Positions 1 to 5,079 of a stretch of DNA of 11,897 nt are shown one piece after another. Within the stretch, counting starts at the first letter, position 1; every line of letters starts with the position of its first letter. Where the stretch lies: positions 1-11,897 of the forward strand of contig CANQGN010000030.1 in assembly GCA_947623215.1 (NCBI GenBank). Reading direction: 5' to 3'. The DNA is from an uncultured Clostridia bacterium (GTDB lineage Bacteria; Bacillota; Clostridia; Oscillospirales; Acutalibacteraceae). Under the pieces are notes generated by a model, which was not told the origin of the DNA, did no database searches, and saw only the letters and a list, made by a program, of their open reading frames with translations. Position numbers and translations under genes: made by a program.

Positions 1-74
1 TTCGTTGCTACTGCTATTATACCGCAACAAAGCAAAAAAGCAAGGGGGCAGGGCAAAGTCCGCCGCTTTTTTTG

Positions 75-103
75 TTGACAAATCGGCCGTTTGCGGGTAT
101 CAT
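75..103 (+). promoter_or_regulatory. Strong sigma-A-type promoter of the mgtE leader
   Basis: A perfect -35 box TTGACA lies at 75-80 and a near-consensus -10 box TATCAT (5 of 6) at 98-103, with the ideal 17-bp spacing. Transcription should start near 110, about 250 nt before the mgtE start codon, which leaves room for a regulatory leader. Positions 1-74 show no supported gene. The sequence supports the promoter directly; the start site is inferred. Confidence 0.8.
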
Positions 104-139
104 AAAAGAGTAGAACACCCCCGGGGAGGTGACAGCGGT

Positions 140-277
140 ATGGATGCCGGAGACAGTCGATTACCTGGCACAACCACAAACAACATCGGTCGCAGCGCAA
201 CGCGGGCGGCTCTTGCTTTGGTACGGCGCCGAACCGCTGTTCGTTCGGCTTTTTCGCTTTTGGCCTGCACCCGTTAG
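140..277 (+). CDS. Possible 45-aa leader ORF upstream of mgtE
   Basis: An ATG at 140 follows an exact Shine-Dalgarno complement, GGAGGTGA at 125-132, with 7-nt spacing, and the frame runs to TAG at 275-277. The predicted peptide begins MDAGDSRLPG and is rich in Thr, Ala and Arg; no family is recognised. A terminator-like hairpin (228-254) lies inside the frame, so ribosome progress could affect whether that hairpin forms. A second ATG at 144 opens an overlapping frame beginning MPETVDYLAQ that ends at 326, and its spacing from the same SD (11 nt) is less good. The SD is the strongest evidence. The peptide itself has no protein-level support, and the segment may simply be a structured RNA. Confidence 0.35.
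   Translation: MDAGDSRLPGTTTNNIGRSATRAALALVRRRTAVRSAFSLLACTR
228..254 (+). terminator. Intrinsic terminator or attenuator in the mgtE leader
   Basis: GCCGAAC (228-234) pairs perfectly with GTTCGGC (243-249) across an 8-nt loop and is followed by TTTTT (250-254). It sits between the promoter at 75-103 and mgtE, so it would stop the mgtE transcript early unless antiterminated. That arrangement is typical of a transcriptional attenuator or riboswitch. An imperfect palindrome around GGCGCC (221-234) overlaps its left arm and could compete with it. Control of mgtE by magnesium is known from M-box leaders, but I do not find the M-box core here. Confidence 0.6.
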
Positions 278-281
278 GGTG

Positions 282-300
282 AAAAGCCGTTTGGCTTTTT
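282..300 (+). terminator. Second terminator-like hairpin in the mgtE leader
   Basis: AAAAGCC (282-288) pairs with GGCTTTT (293-299) across a 4-nt GTTT loop, and T-rich sequence continues to 300 and beyond. The stem is short and half A-T, so it is weaker than the hairpin at 228-254. It may be a second attenuator or part of the alternative folding of the leader. Confidence 0.35.
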
Positions 301-358
301 CTTTGAAACGCCGCACCTTTGTTTGAGCGCCTGCCTGCACCAAGGAGGCGTTTTTTTC

Positions 359-1729
359 ATGGAATCCATTTCGTTTGACTCGCTGCTGCAATTGCTGGCC
401 GACGGCCGCATGAAGGAGCTGCAAACCCAACTCACCGGCATGAACGCGGTAGACGTGGCGGAATTTATGGAGGAGGCGGGGGCTGACCGCCTGCCGCTGA
501 TTTTTCGCATTTTGCCCAAAGGGCTGGCGGCGGAGGTTTTTTCGTACCTCGACAGCGACCAGCAGGCCGTGGTGGTAGACTCTATCAGCGACGCGGAGCT
601 GGGCGCGCTGGTAGAGGAGCTCTACGTAGACGACGCGGTAGACTTTTTAGAAGAAGTCCCCGCCGGGGTGGTGCGGCGGGCGCTGGCCAACGCCACCCCG
701 GCCACGCGCGACGTAATCATCCGCTTTTTGCAATACCCCGAGAATTCCGCCGGCAGCGCCATGACCATAGAAATGGTGGAGTTTCACAGCCGCTGCACGG
801 TGGGGGAGGCCATTGCCCAAATTCGCCGCACGGGGGTAGACAAAGAGACCATTTACACCTGCTATATTATAGACGATTCCCGCAGGCTCATCGGCGTGCT
901 GCCGCTGCGGCACCTGCTGCTGGCGGCGGACGATACGCCGGTGGCGGATATTATGGATTTAAACGCGCAGATTATCTCGGTCGGCACCCACGACGACCGG
1001 GAGAAGGTGGCGGAAATCGCCCGCAAATACGATATGCTGAGCGTGCCGGTGGTAGACTACGAAAACCGGCTGGTGGGCATTATTACCATTGACGATATTG
1101 TAGACATTATTGAAGAAGAGAACACCGAGGACATGGAAAAAATGGCCCTGATGGTGCCCTCTGAAACCGAATACCTGAAAACCGGCGTGCTTACCCAGGC
1201 CCGCAGCCGCATTGTATGGCTGCTCATTTTAATGATTTCGGCCACCTTTACCGGCCAAATCATTACCGGGTTTGAGCATTCGCTCGCCCTCTTTACCGGC
1301 CTTACCGCCTGTATTCCCATGCTGATGGACACCGGCGGCAACGCCGGCAACCAGACCTCTACCTTAATGATTCGCGGCCTGGCGCTGGGCGAAATTCACA
1401 CCCGCGACTACCTGCGGGTGCTGCTAAAAGAGGTGCAGGTGGCGCTGCTGTGCGGGCTGGCGCTGGCGGCGGTAAACTTTTTGCGTATGCTGCTGCTCGA
1501 CTGGCTGGGCGTGCAGCCGGTGGGCAGTATGATGACCATTGTGGTGGTTTGCCTCGCCATGGTGTGCGCGGTGGTGGTGGCCAAGTGCATCGGCTGTACC
1601 CTGCCCATTGCCGCCCGCGCGGTGCATTTAGACCCCGCCCTCATGGCCGGCCCCATGATAACCACCATTGTAGACGCCCTCAGCCTGCTCATTTACTTCT
1701 CCCTCGCCCGCCTGCTGCTGATGGGGTAA
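359..1729 (+). CDS. mgtE: MgtE-family magnesium transporter
   Basis: This is a homodimeric Mg2+ channel of the cytoplasmic membrane. The 456-aa product has the family order: an N-terminal helical domain (about 1-125), two CBS domains (about 128-190 and 195-255, with the typical ENSAGSAMT entry), a connecting helix, and a membrane domain from about residue 283 with roughly five hydrophobic helices. The selectivity-filter region lies near residues 321-332 (MLMDTGGNAGNQ); Asp324 matches the family's pore aspartate. The length is normal for MgtE. ATG 359 is chosen because AAGGAGG (342-348) lies 10 nt upstream; a TTG at 323 would add 12 residues but lacks a good site. The gene is monocistronic, between its own promoter and a strong terminator. 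It is a chromosomal neighbour rather than part of the CRISPR system. Confidence 0.95.
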   Translation: MESISFDSLLQLLADGRMKELQTQLTGMNAVDVAEFMEEAGADRLPLIFRILPKGLAAEVFSYLDSDQQAVVVDSISDAELGALVEELYVDDAVDFLEEVPAGVVRRALANATPATRDVIIRFLQYPENSAGSAMTIEMVEFHSRCTVGEAIAQIRRTGVDKETIYTCYIIDDSRRLIGVLPLRHLLLAADDTPVADIMDLNAQIISVGTHDDREKVAEIARKYDMLSVPVVDYENRLVGIITIDDIVDIIEEENTEDMEKMALMVPSETEYLKTGVLTQARSRIVWLLILMISATFTGQIITGFEHSLALFTGLTACIPMLMDTGGNAGNQTSTLMIRGLALGEIHTRDYLRVLLKEVQVALLCGLALAAVNFLRMLLLDWLGVQPVGSMMTIVVVCLAMVCAVVVAKCIGCTLPIAARAVHLDPALMAGPMITTIVDALSLLIYFSLARLLLMG

Positions 1730-1740
1730 AAAAGATGAAT

Positions 1741-1778
1741 TTGGCAAACGGAACACCCCCGTTTGCCAATTTTTTTTG
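1741..1778 (+). terminator. Rho-independent terminator after mgtE
   Basis: TTGGCAAACG (1741-1750) pairs perfectly with CGTTTGCCAA (1760-1769) across a 9-nt loop and is followed by a run of eight T (1770-1777). It begins 12 bp after the mgtE stop and insulates the cas genes from mgtE. Confidence 0.92.
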
Positions 1779-1818
1779 CAGGGGGCGAGGGAAAGTCCTA
1801 TTATTGGGACTGTTTATG

Positions 1819-1827
1819 TGGTAAAAT
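1819..1827 (+). promoter_or_regulatory. Probable extended -10 promoter of cas3
   Basis: TGG followed by TAAAAT (1819-1827) is an extended -10 element located between the mgtE terminator and cas3. No convincing -35 box lies 16-18 bp upstream; TTGGGA at 1804-1809 is too close. It would start a short leader of about 25 nt before cas3. The terminator upstream and the absence of another promoter make a start here likely, but the exact element is uncertain. Confidence 0.45.
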
Positions 1828-1859
1828 ACGGAAAAACGGTGGAAAGGAAGGAGCTATTC

Positions 1860-4025
1860 ATGACCTATCTCGCGCACAAAACGGAAGACGGCCGGGAGCA
1901 AAGCGTGTTGGAGCACGCCCAAAACACGGCCGAGTGCGCCGCCGGGTTTGCCGCCCCCTTTGGGGCGGCGGATTACGCCCGCACGCTGGGGCTGGCGCAC
2001 GACGTTGGCAAATACTCCGCCGCCTTTCAGCGGCGCATTCGGGGCGAAAACTTGCAAACCGACCATTCCACGGCCGGTGCGCAGCAAATGGCGCGCCTTT
2101 TGGGCTGGCCCGCCGCCTACTGCGTGGCCGGTCACCACGCCGGCCTGCCAGACGGCGGCGGCGCGGCGGATTCCGCCGCCTGCAAAACGCTCAGCGGGCG
2201 GCTGCGCCGACAGGTGGAACCATACGACCGCTTTGCCGCAGAGATTCCCTTAGCGCCGCCAACCGACTGCCGACTGCCCACCCCCCTTGGCCAACGGGGC
2301 GGGTTTTCGCTGGCTTTTTGGATTCGGATGCTGTTTTCGTGCCTGGTAGACGCCGACCGGCTGGATACCGAAGCCTTTATGCGGGGCGGCTCGCCGCGGG
2401 GCGAGGGCCTTTCCATATCTCAACTGCTGGCCAGGTTAGAGGCCTTTATTACGACATACCAAAACCCCGCCAGCGCGCTTGACCGCGCCCGCTGCGACGT
2501 TTTAAACGCCTGCCTCGCCGCCGGTACAACCCAGCCGCCGGGGCTGTTTACCCTTACGGTGCCTACCGGCGGCGGCAAAACCGTCTCTTCTTTGGCCTTC
2601 GCCCTTCGCCATGCCGCGGCGCAGGGCAAAACGCATATTATTTACGTTATTCCCTACACCAACATTATTGAGCAAACGGCCGATACTTTTCGGGCCATTT
2701 TGGGCGAAGAGGCCGTGCTGGAGCACCACAGCGGCGTTGCTTTGGACGATGACGAAGAGGGCCTGCTAAACCCGGCCAAAGAGCGCGCCAAGTTGGCGGC
2801 CGAAAATTGGGATTTGCCGGTGGTGGTAACCACGGCGGTGCAGTTTTTTGAGTCGCTTTACGCCGCCCGGCCCTCCCGCTGCCGCAAGCTGCACAACCTG
2901 GCCGACAGCGTGATCATTTTTGACGAAGCCCAAACCCTGCCGCTGCCCTATTTGCTGCCCTGCGTGCGGGCCATTACAGAGCTGGTTGTGAATTACGGGG
3001 CAAGCTGCGTTTTGTGCACCGCCACCCAACCGGCGCTCGGCCCCCTGTTTGCCCGCTTTGCGCCCCGGCTTGCCATGCGCGAAATCGCGCCGCCTTTGCC
3101 GCAAGAGGTCTTTCGCAGGGTGCGTTACCAAACCGTCGGCCCCCTCTCTGACCCCGAATTGGCCGAAAAACTGACCGGCTGCGAGCAGGCGCTCTGCATT
3201 GTGGGCACGCGGGCGCGGGCGGCGGCCGTTTACAATCGGTTGCCGGGCGAGGGGGCTTTTCATTTATCTACCCTTATGACTCCCGCGCACCGCCGCGCCG
3301 TGCTGCAAACCATAAAAACGCGGCTGCGCGAGGGCCTGCCCTGCCGGGTTGTCTCTACCAGTTTGGTCGAGGCGGGGGTGGATTTAGACTTCCCCACCGT
3401 TTGGCGGGAGGAGGCGGGGTTAGACTCTATGGTGCAGGCGGCCGGGCGGTGCAACCGGGAGGGCAAACGCCCGGCGGAAGAAAGCGTGGTGTTTCTCTTT
3501 CGCCCGGCAGAAGCCGGGAGAACGCCCCACGACCTACAGCGGCCGCTGGCCATTATGCGCAGCGTGCTGCGCGAGGGCGAATCGCCCGACTCGCCCGCAG
3601 CCATTGCCCGCTATTTTACCCAATTGCGCCACGCCATGGGGGTAGAAAATTTAGACCGGCTGAACCTGATTTCCCGGTTTGAAAACGGCCTGCAAGACCC
3701 CGCCAGACCCCAGTTCCCCTTTGCCGAGGCCGCCGGGGAGTTTCATTTGATTGAGCAAAACACCCGCACGGTGCTGGTACCCCACACCCCCGCCGCCCGG
3801 CAGCTGGCCGAGCGGCTGCGGCAGGGCGAGCGCAGCCGCAGCCTGCTGCGCCGGGCCGGGGTACATGCCGTTTCGGTTTACGAGCGGCATTTTAGGGCGC
3901 TGGCAGCCCGCGGGGCGCTTTGCATGGTAGAGGATGACCTGGCCGTTTTAACCGACCCCGCGCTTTACAGCGAACAAACCGGCTTAACGCTGTTGGCAGA
4001 AGAGGGAGAGGGCATTTTTCTTTAA
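1860..4025 (+). CDS. cas3: CRISPR-associated helicase-nuclease Cas3 (type I-C)
   Basis: Cas3 is recruited by target-bound Cascade, then nicks and unwinds DNA 3'-5' and degrades it. The 721-aa product has an N-terminal HD nuclease domain: His19, His47-Asp48 (AHDVGK), His69, the His92-His93 pair and Asp164/Asp166 are the visible candidate metal ligands. A superfamily 2 helicase follows: Walker A PTGGGKT (235-241), DEAQ box (355-358), TATQ (387-390) and motif VI QAAGRCNR (526-533). All motifs look intact. ATG 1860 is chosen because AAGGAG (1848-1853) lies 6 nt upstream; the open frame extends back to 1776 without a site. The gene is separated from cas5c by 400 bp that carry a strong second promoter, so it appears to be transcribed on its own. 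No T-tracted terminator is seen on the plus strand after it. Confidence 0.96.
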   Translation: MTYLAHKTEDGREQSVLEHAQNTAECAAGFAAPFGAADYARTLGLAHDVGKYSAAFQRRIRGENLQTDHSTAGAQQMARLLGWPAAYCVAGHHAGLPDGGGAADSAACKTLSGRLRRQVEPYDRFAAEIPLAPPTDCRLPTPLGQRGGFSLAFWIRMLFSCLVDADRLDTEAFMRGGSPRGEGLSISQLLARLEAFITTYQNPASALDRARCDVLNACLAAGTTQPPGLFTLTVPTGGGKTVSSLAFALRHAAAQGKTHIIYVIPYTNIIEQTADTFRAILGEEAVLEHHSGVALDDDEEGLLNPAKERAKLAAENWDLPVVVTTAVQFFESLYAARPSRCRKLHNLADSVIIFDEAQTLPLPYLLPCVRAITELVVNYGASCVLCTATQPALGPLFARFAPRLAMREIAPPLPQEVFRRVRYQTVGPLSDPELAEKLTGCEQALCIVGTRARAAAVYNRLPGEGAFHLSTLMTPAHRRAVLQTIKTRLREGLPCRVVSTSLVEAGVDLDFPTVWREEAGLDSMVQAAGRCNREGKRPAEESVVFLFRPAEAGRTPHDLQRPLAIMRSVLREGESPDSPAAIARYFTQLRHAMGVENLDRLNLISRFENGLQDPARPQFPFAEAAGEFHLIEQNTRTVLVPHTPAARQLAERLRQGERSRSLLRRAGVHAVSVYERHFRALAARGALCMVEDDLAVLTDPALYSEQTGLTLLAEEGEGIFL

Positions 4026-4064
4026 AAAATTTGCGGGGCGAACGCTTGCGCCTTCGCCCCGCAA
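4024..4064 (-). terminator. Intrinsic terminator of the minus-strand crRNA-like RNA
   Basis: Twelve perfect base pairs join 4031-4042 (TTGCGGGGCGAA) and 4053-4064 (TTCGCCCCGCAA) across a 10-nt loop. The A6 run at 4024-4029 becomes a U6 tract on the minus strand, directly after the hairpin. On the plus strand the hairpin is followed by GGGTTGCC, with no T-tract, so it is oriented to end minus-strand transcription. It abuts, and slightly overlaps, the cas3 stop codon (4023-4025). Confidence 0.8.
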
Positions 4065-4090
4065 GGGTTGCCGCTACTGGCAAACCTTTC

Positions 4091-4128
4091 ATTTCAATCC
4101 ACGCCTTTTGCAGCCTGCAAAAAGCGAC
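4091..4128 (-). repeat. Diverged CRISPR repeat with a rewritten stem
   Basis: Read on the minus strand, this 38-nt element begins GTCGC and ends GCGTGGATTGAAAT, both identical to the ends of the 33-nt array repeat. The middle differs: the array's 8-bp stem (CGCACCCC/GGGGTGCG, GCAA loop) is replaced by CGCTTTTTGCA pairing with TGCAAAAGGCG, which is 11 bp with one G-T wobble, around a GGC loop. The stem-base position where type I-C Cas5 cuts and the 11-nt 5' handle TGGATTGAAAT are preserved. Preservation of pairing despite changed bases argues for selection on a functional RNA rather than decay of an old repeat. It lies about 5.8 kb from the array and in opposite orientation. Confidence 0.9.
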
Positions 4129-4138
4129 CTACAGGGGT

Positions 4139-4167
4139 AGTATACCGCATTTTGGCCGCACTTGCAA
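4139..4167 (-). promoter_or_regulatory. Promoter of the crRNA-like RNA
   Basis: On the minus strand, TTGCAA (4167 to 4162; 4 of 6 to consensus) and TATACT (4144 to 4139; 5 of 6) are spaced by exactly 17 bp. The predicted start near 4132 lies about 4 nt before the repeat-like element, so the RNA would begin almost directly with the repeat hairpin. The moderate -35 box suggests weaker strength than the opposing cas5c promoter. Confidence 0.7.
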
Positions 4168-4204
4168 CCGATTTTTTATCATCCCCCCGGCGGGCGGACA
4201 ACTT

Positions 4205-4225
4205 GCTACTTGCAAATCTTTCGAA
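4205..4225 (-). promoter_or_regulatory. Predicted Cascade operator: target of the crRNA-like guide with TTC PAM
   Basis: The minus strand reads TTC (4225 to 4223) and then GAAAGATTTGCAAGTAGC (4222 to 4205). The first part is the known type I-C PAM in its proper 5' position. The second matches the guide at 16 of 18 positions. The mismatches fall at positions 6 and 12, bases that Cas7 displaces every sixth nucleotide and that do not pair with target DNA. Identity stops after position 18. The PAM edge is 8 bp upstream of the -35 box of the cas5c promoter (4234-4239), so bound Cascade should crowd RNA polymerase or block its upstream contacts. Repression is inferred from this geometry. Confidence 0.75.
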
Positions 4226-4233
4226 ATTTTTTC

Positions 4234-4262
4234 TTGACAATCCAGCCCCGATGTGATACAAT
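4234..4262 (+). promoter_or_regulatory. Strong promoter of the cas5c-cas2 operon
   Basis: A perfect TTGACA (4234-4239), a 17-bp spacer and TACAAT (4257-4262) preceded by an extended TGA element (4254-4256) form one of the strongest promoters in the window. The A/T-rich stretch just upstream (4224-4232) could act as an UP element. The predicted start near 4269 lies about 29 nt before the 43-aa ORF and about 157 nt before cas5c. The crRNA-like guide's target lies immediately upstream. Confidence 0.85.
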
Positions 4263-4297
4263 GCAATTGTAAAAAACAAAGAAAGGAGGCGAGGCCG

Positions 4298-4429
4298 ATG
4301 AACGAATCCGCATTCGGCGGCCGCTTTGCCCTTCGCCCTCCGCCCTTTTTGGGGGGCAGCCCGCCCGAGCGCGTTCTGTTCGGGCGAAACCGGCTAATCT
4401 TCTGCGAAAGCGAGGTGGGTAATCCATGA
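4298..4429 (+). CDS. 43-aa small ORF coupled to cas5c, function unknown
   Basis: ATG 4298 follows AAAGGAGG (4282-4289) with 8-nt spacing and is the first ORF after the strong promoter at 4234-4262. It ends at TGA 4427-4429, overlapping the cas5c ATG (4426) as ATGA. The peptide begins MNESAFGGRFALRPPPFLGG and ends ESEVGNP. It is Pro/Gly/Arg-rich with no membrane segment or recognisable domain. A 7-bp stem, CGCCCGA (4362-4368) with TCGGGCG (4380-4386), lies within it. Possibilities are a leader ORF that sets cas5c translation by coupling, a small toxin held down by the crRNA-like RNA as in CreTA, or an unknown accessory protein. The translation signals are good; the identity is unknown. Confidence 0.55.
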   Translation: MNESAFGGRFALRPPPFLGGSPPERVLFGRNRLIFCESEVGNP

Positions 4430-5079
4430 GCCAAGGCGTACAGGTAGAGGTATGGGGCGACTACGCCCTGTTTACCAGACCGGAGCTCAAAGTGGAGCGG
4501 GTGAGTTACGACGTCATGACCCCCTCCGCCGCCCGGGGCATTATGGACGCCATTTACTGGCACCCGGGGCTTGTTTGGCACGTTGACCGCATTCACGTGC
4601 TGAGCCCCATTGCCTTTACCAGCATTCGGCGCAACGAGGTAAAAGACAAAATTTCTGCCGCCACCGTGCAAAGCGCCATGACCGGCGGCAGCAAACCGCA
4701 GGCCATTATTACCGGCAAAAGCATACAGCAGCGGGCCAGCCTGGTGCTGACCAACGTGCGGTACGTTATCGACTGCCACTTTACCATGACCCCGGCGGCC
4801 AACCCGACCGACAACGAAGGCAAGTTTATTGACATTGCCCGTCGGCGGCTGGCAAGGGGGCAGTGTTTTCACCAGCCCTGTTTTGGCTGCCGGGAATTCC
4901 CCGCCCACTTTCGGGCGTGGCCGGGCGGGCCGGTGCCCGCCATTGACCAAAGCCGCCCGCTGGGGCTGATGCTGTATGACATGGACTATACCGACCGGGG
5001 AAACATTCAGCCCATGTTTTTTATGGCGGAGCTGACAAACGGCGTGCTGGAGGTCGCGGGGAAGGAGGTACTGCGATGA
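4426..5079 (+). CDS. cas5c: Cas5c (Cas5d), crRNA-processing endoribonuclease of type I-C
   Basis: In type I-C, which lacks Cas6, Cas5c cuts repeat RNA at the 3' base of the stem and stays bound to the 11-nt 5' handle in Cascade. The 217-aa product has the family pattern: an N-terminal RAMP fold (VEVWGDYALFTRPE, residues 7-20), VSYDVMTPSAARGIMDAIYWHP (27-47, with Tyr44 the likely counterpart of the catalytic tyrosine), SIRRNE (66-71), and YVIDCHF (113-119), where His118 may be the active-site histidine. I am unsure of the equivalent of the catalytic lysine. The start is set by the ATGA overlap with the 43-aa ORF and GAGGTG (4412-4417) 8 nt upstream. The stop overlaps cas8c, again as ATGA. It should process both the array transcript and the solo repeat RNA, since both keep the same handle. 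Confidence 0.95.
   Translation: MSQGVQVEVWGDYALFTRPELKVERVSYDVMTPSAARGIMDAIYWHPGLVWHVDRIHVLSPIAFTSIRRNEVKDKISAATVQSAMTGGSKPQAIITGKSIQQRASLVLTNVRYVIDCHFTMTPAANPTDNEGKFIDIARRRLARGQCFHQPCFGCREFPAHFRAWPGGPVPAIDQSRPLGLMLYDMDYTDRGNIQPMFFMAELTNGVLEVAGKEVLR

Larger units (their letters stand above)
4024..4132 (-). ncRNA. Solo crRNA-like regulatory RNA (CreR/CreA-like)
   Basis: This is a small transcription unit of about 109 nt, antisense to the cas operon. It has a promoter (4139-4167), a predicted start near 4132, a CRISPR-repeat-like hairpin (4091-4128), a spacer-like guide starting at 4090 and running down to about 4065, and a terminator hairpin (4024-4064). The guide's first 18 nt, GAAAGGTTTGCCAGTAGC (4090 to 4073), match the minus strand at 4222 to 4205 except at positions 6 and 12; a TTC PAM is present at the target. 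Known CreA and CreR RNAs in other CRISPR types guide Cascade or Cas effectors, with partial complementarity, to repress a toxin or cas promoter. The inferred role here is to direct I-C Cascade to the cas5c promoter without full matching, which should favour binding over cleavage. Transcription and function are inferred; the repeat, guide match, PAM, promoter and terminator are read from the sequence. Confidence 0.8.

Noticed and set aside
16..43. Minus-strand TATAAT (21 to 16) with a weak TTGCTT upstream, possibly a divergent promoter for a gene left of the window
   Set aside because: The -35 box is poor, the spacing is 16 bp, and the gene it would serve is outside the window.
104..220. M-box (ykoK) magnesium riboswitch upstream of mgtE
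   Set aside because: GGTGA and ATGGA occur, but I cannot find the conserved GCTGCTGCC and GACGCCAATGGG-like core segments.
1742..1749. Eight-base match of the solo guide (positions 6-13) to the mgtE terminator stem, and a similar one in cas3 near 1937
   Set aside because: No match to the PAM-proximal seed and no TTC PAM in the right place; short matches of this size are expected by chance.
2766..3263. Long minus-strand ORF inside cas3 and similar antisense frames in cas8c, cas7 and cas4
   Set aside because: These are shadow frames of GC-rich genes whose plus-strand products are clearly recognisable.
4053..4066. TTCGCCCCGCAA (the minus-strand downstream arm is 4042 to 4031) resembles the repeat's TCGCACCCCGCAA, a possible remnant second repeat after the guide
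   Set aside because: It needs an insertion and a deletion to align, lacks the handle, and is explained as the arm of a perfect terminator hairpin.
4156..4167. TTGCAAGT in the solo RNA's own -35 region resembles part of its target, suggesting self-repression
   Set aside because: The seed portion and PAM are absent there, so Cascade binding is not supported.
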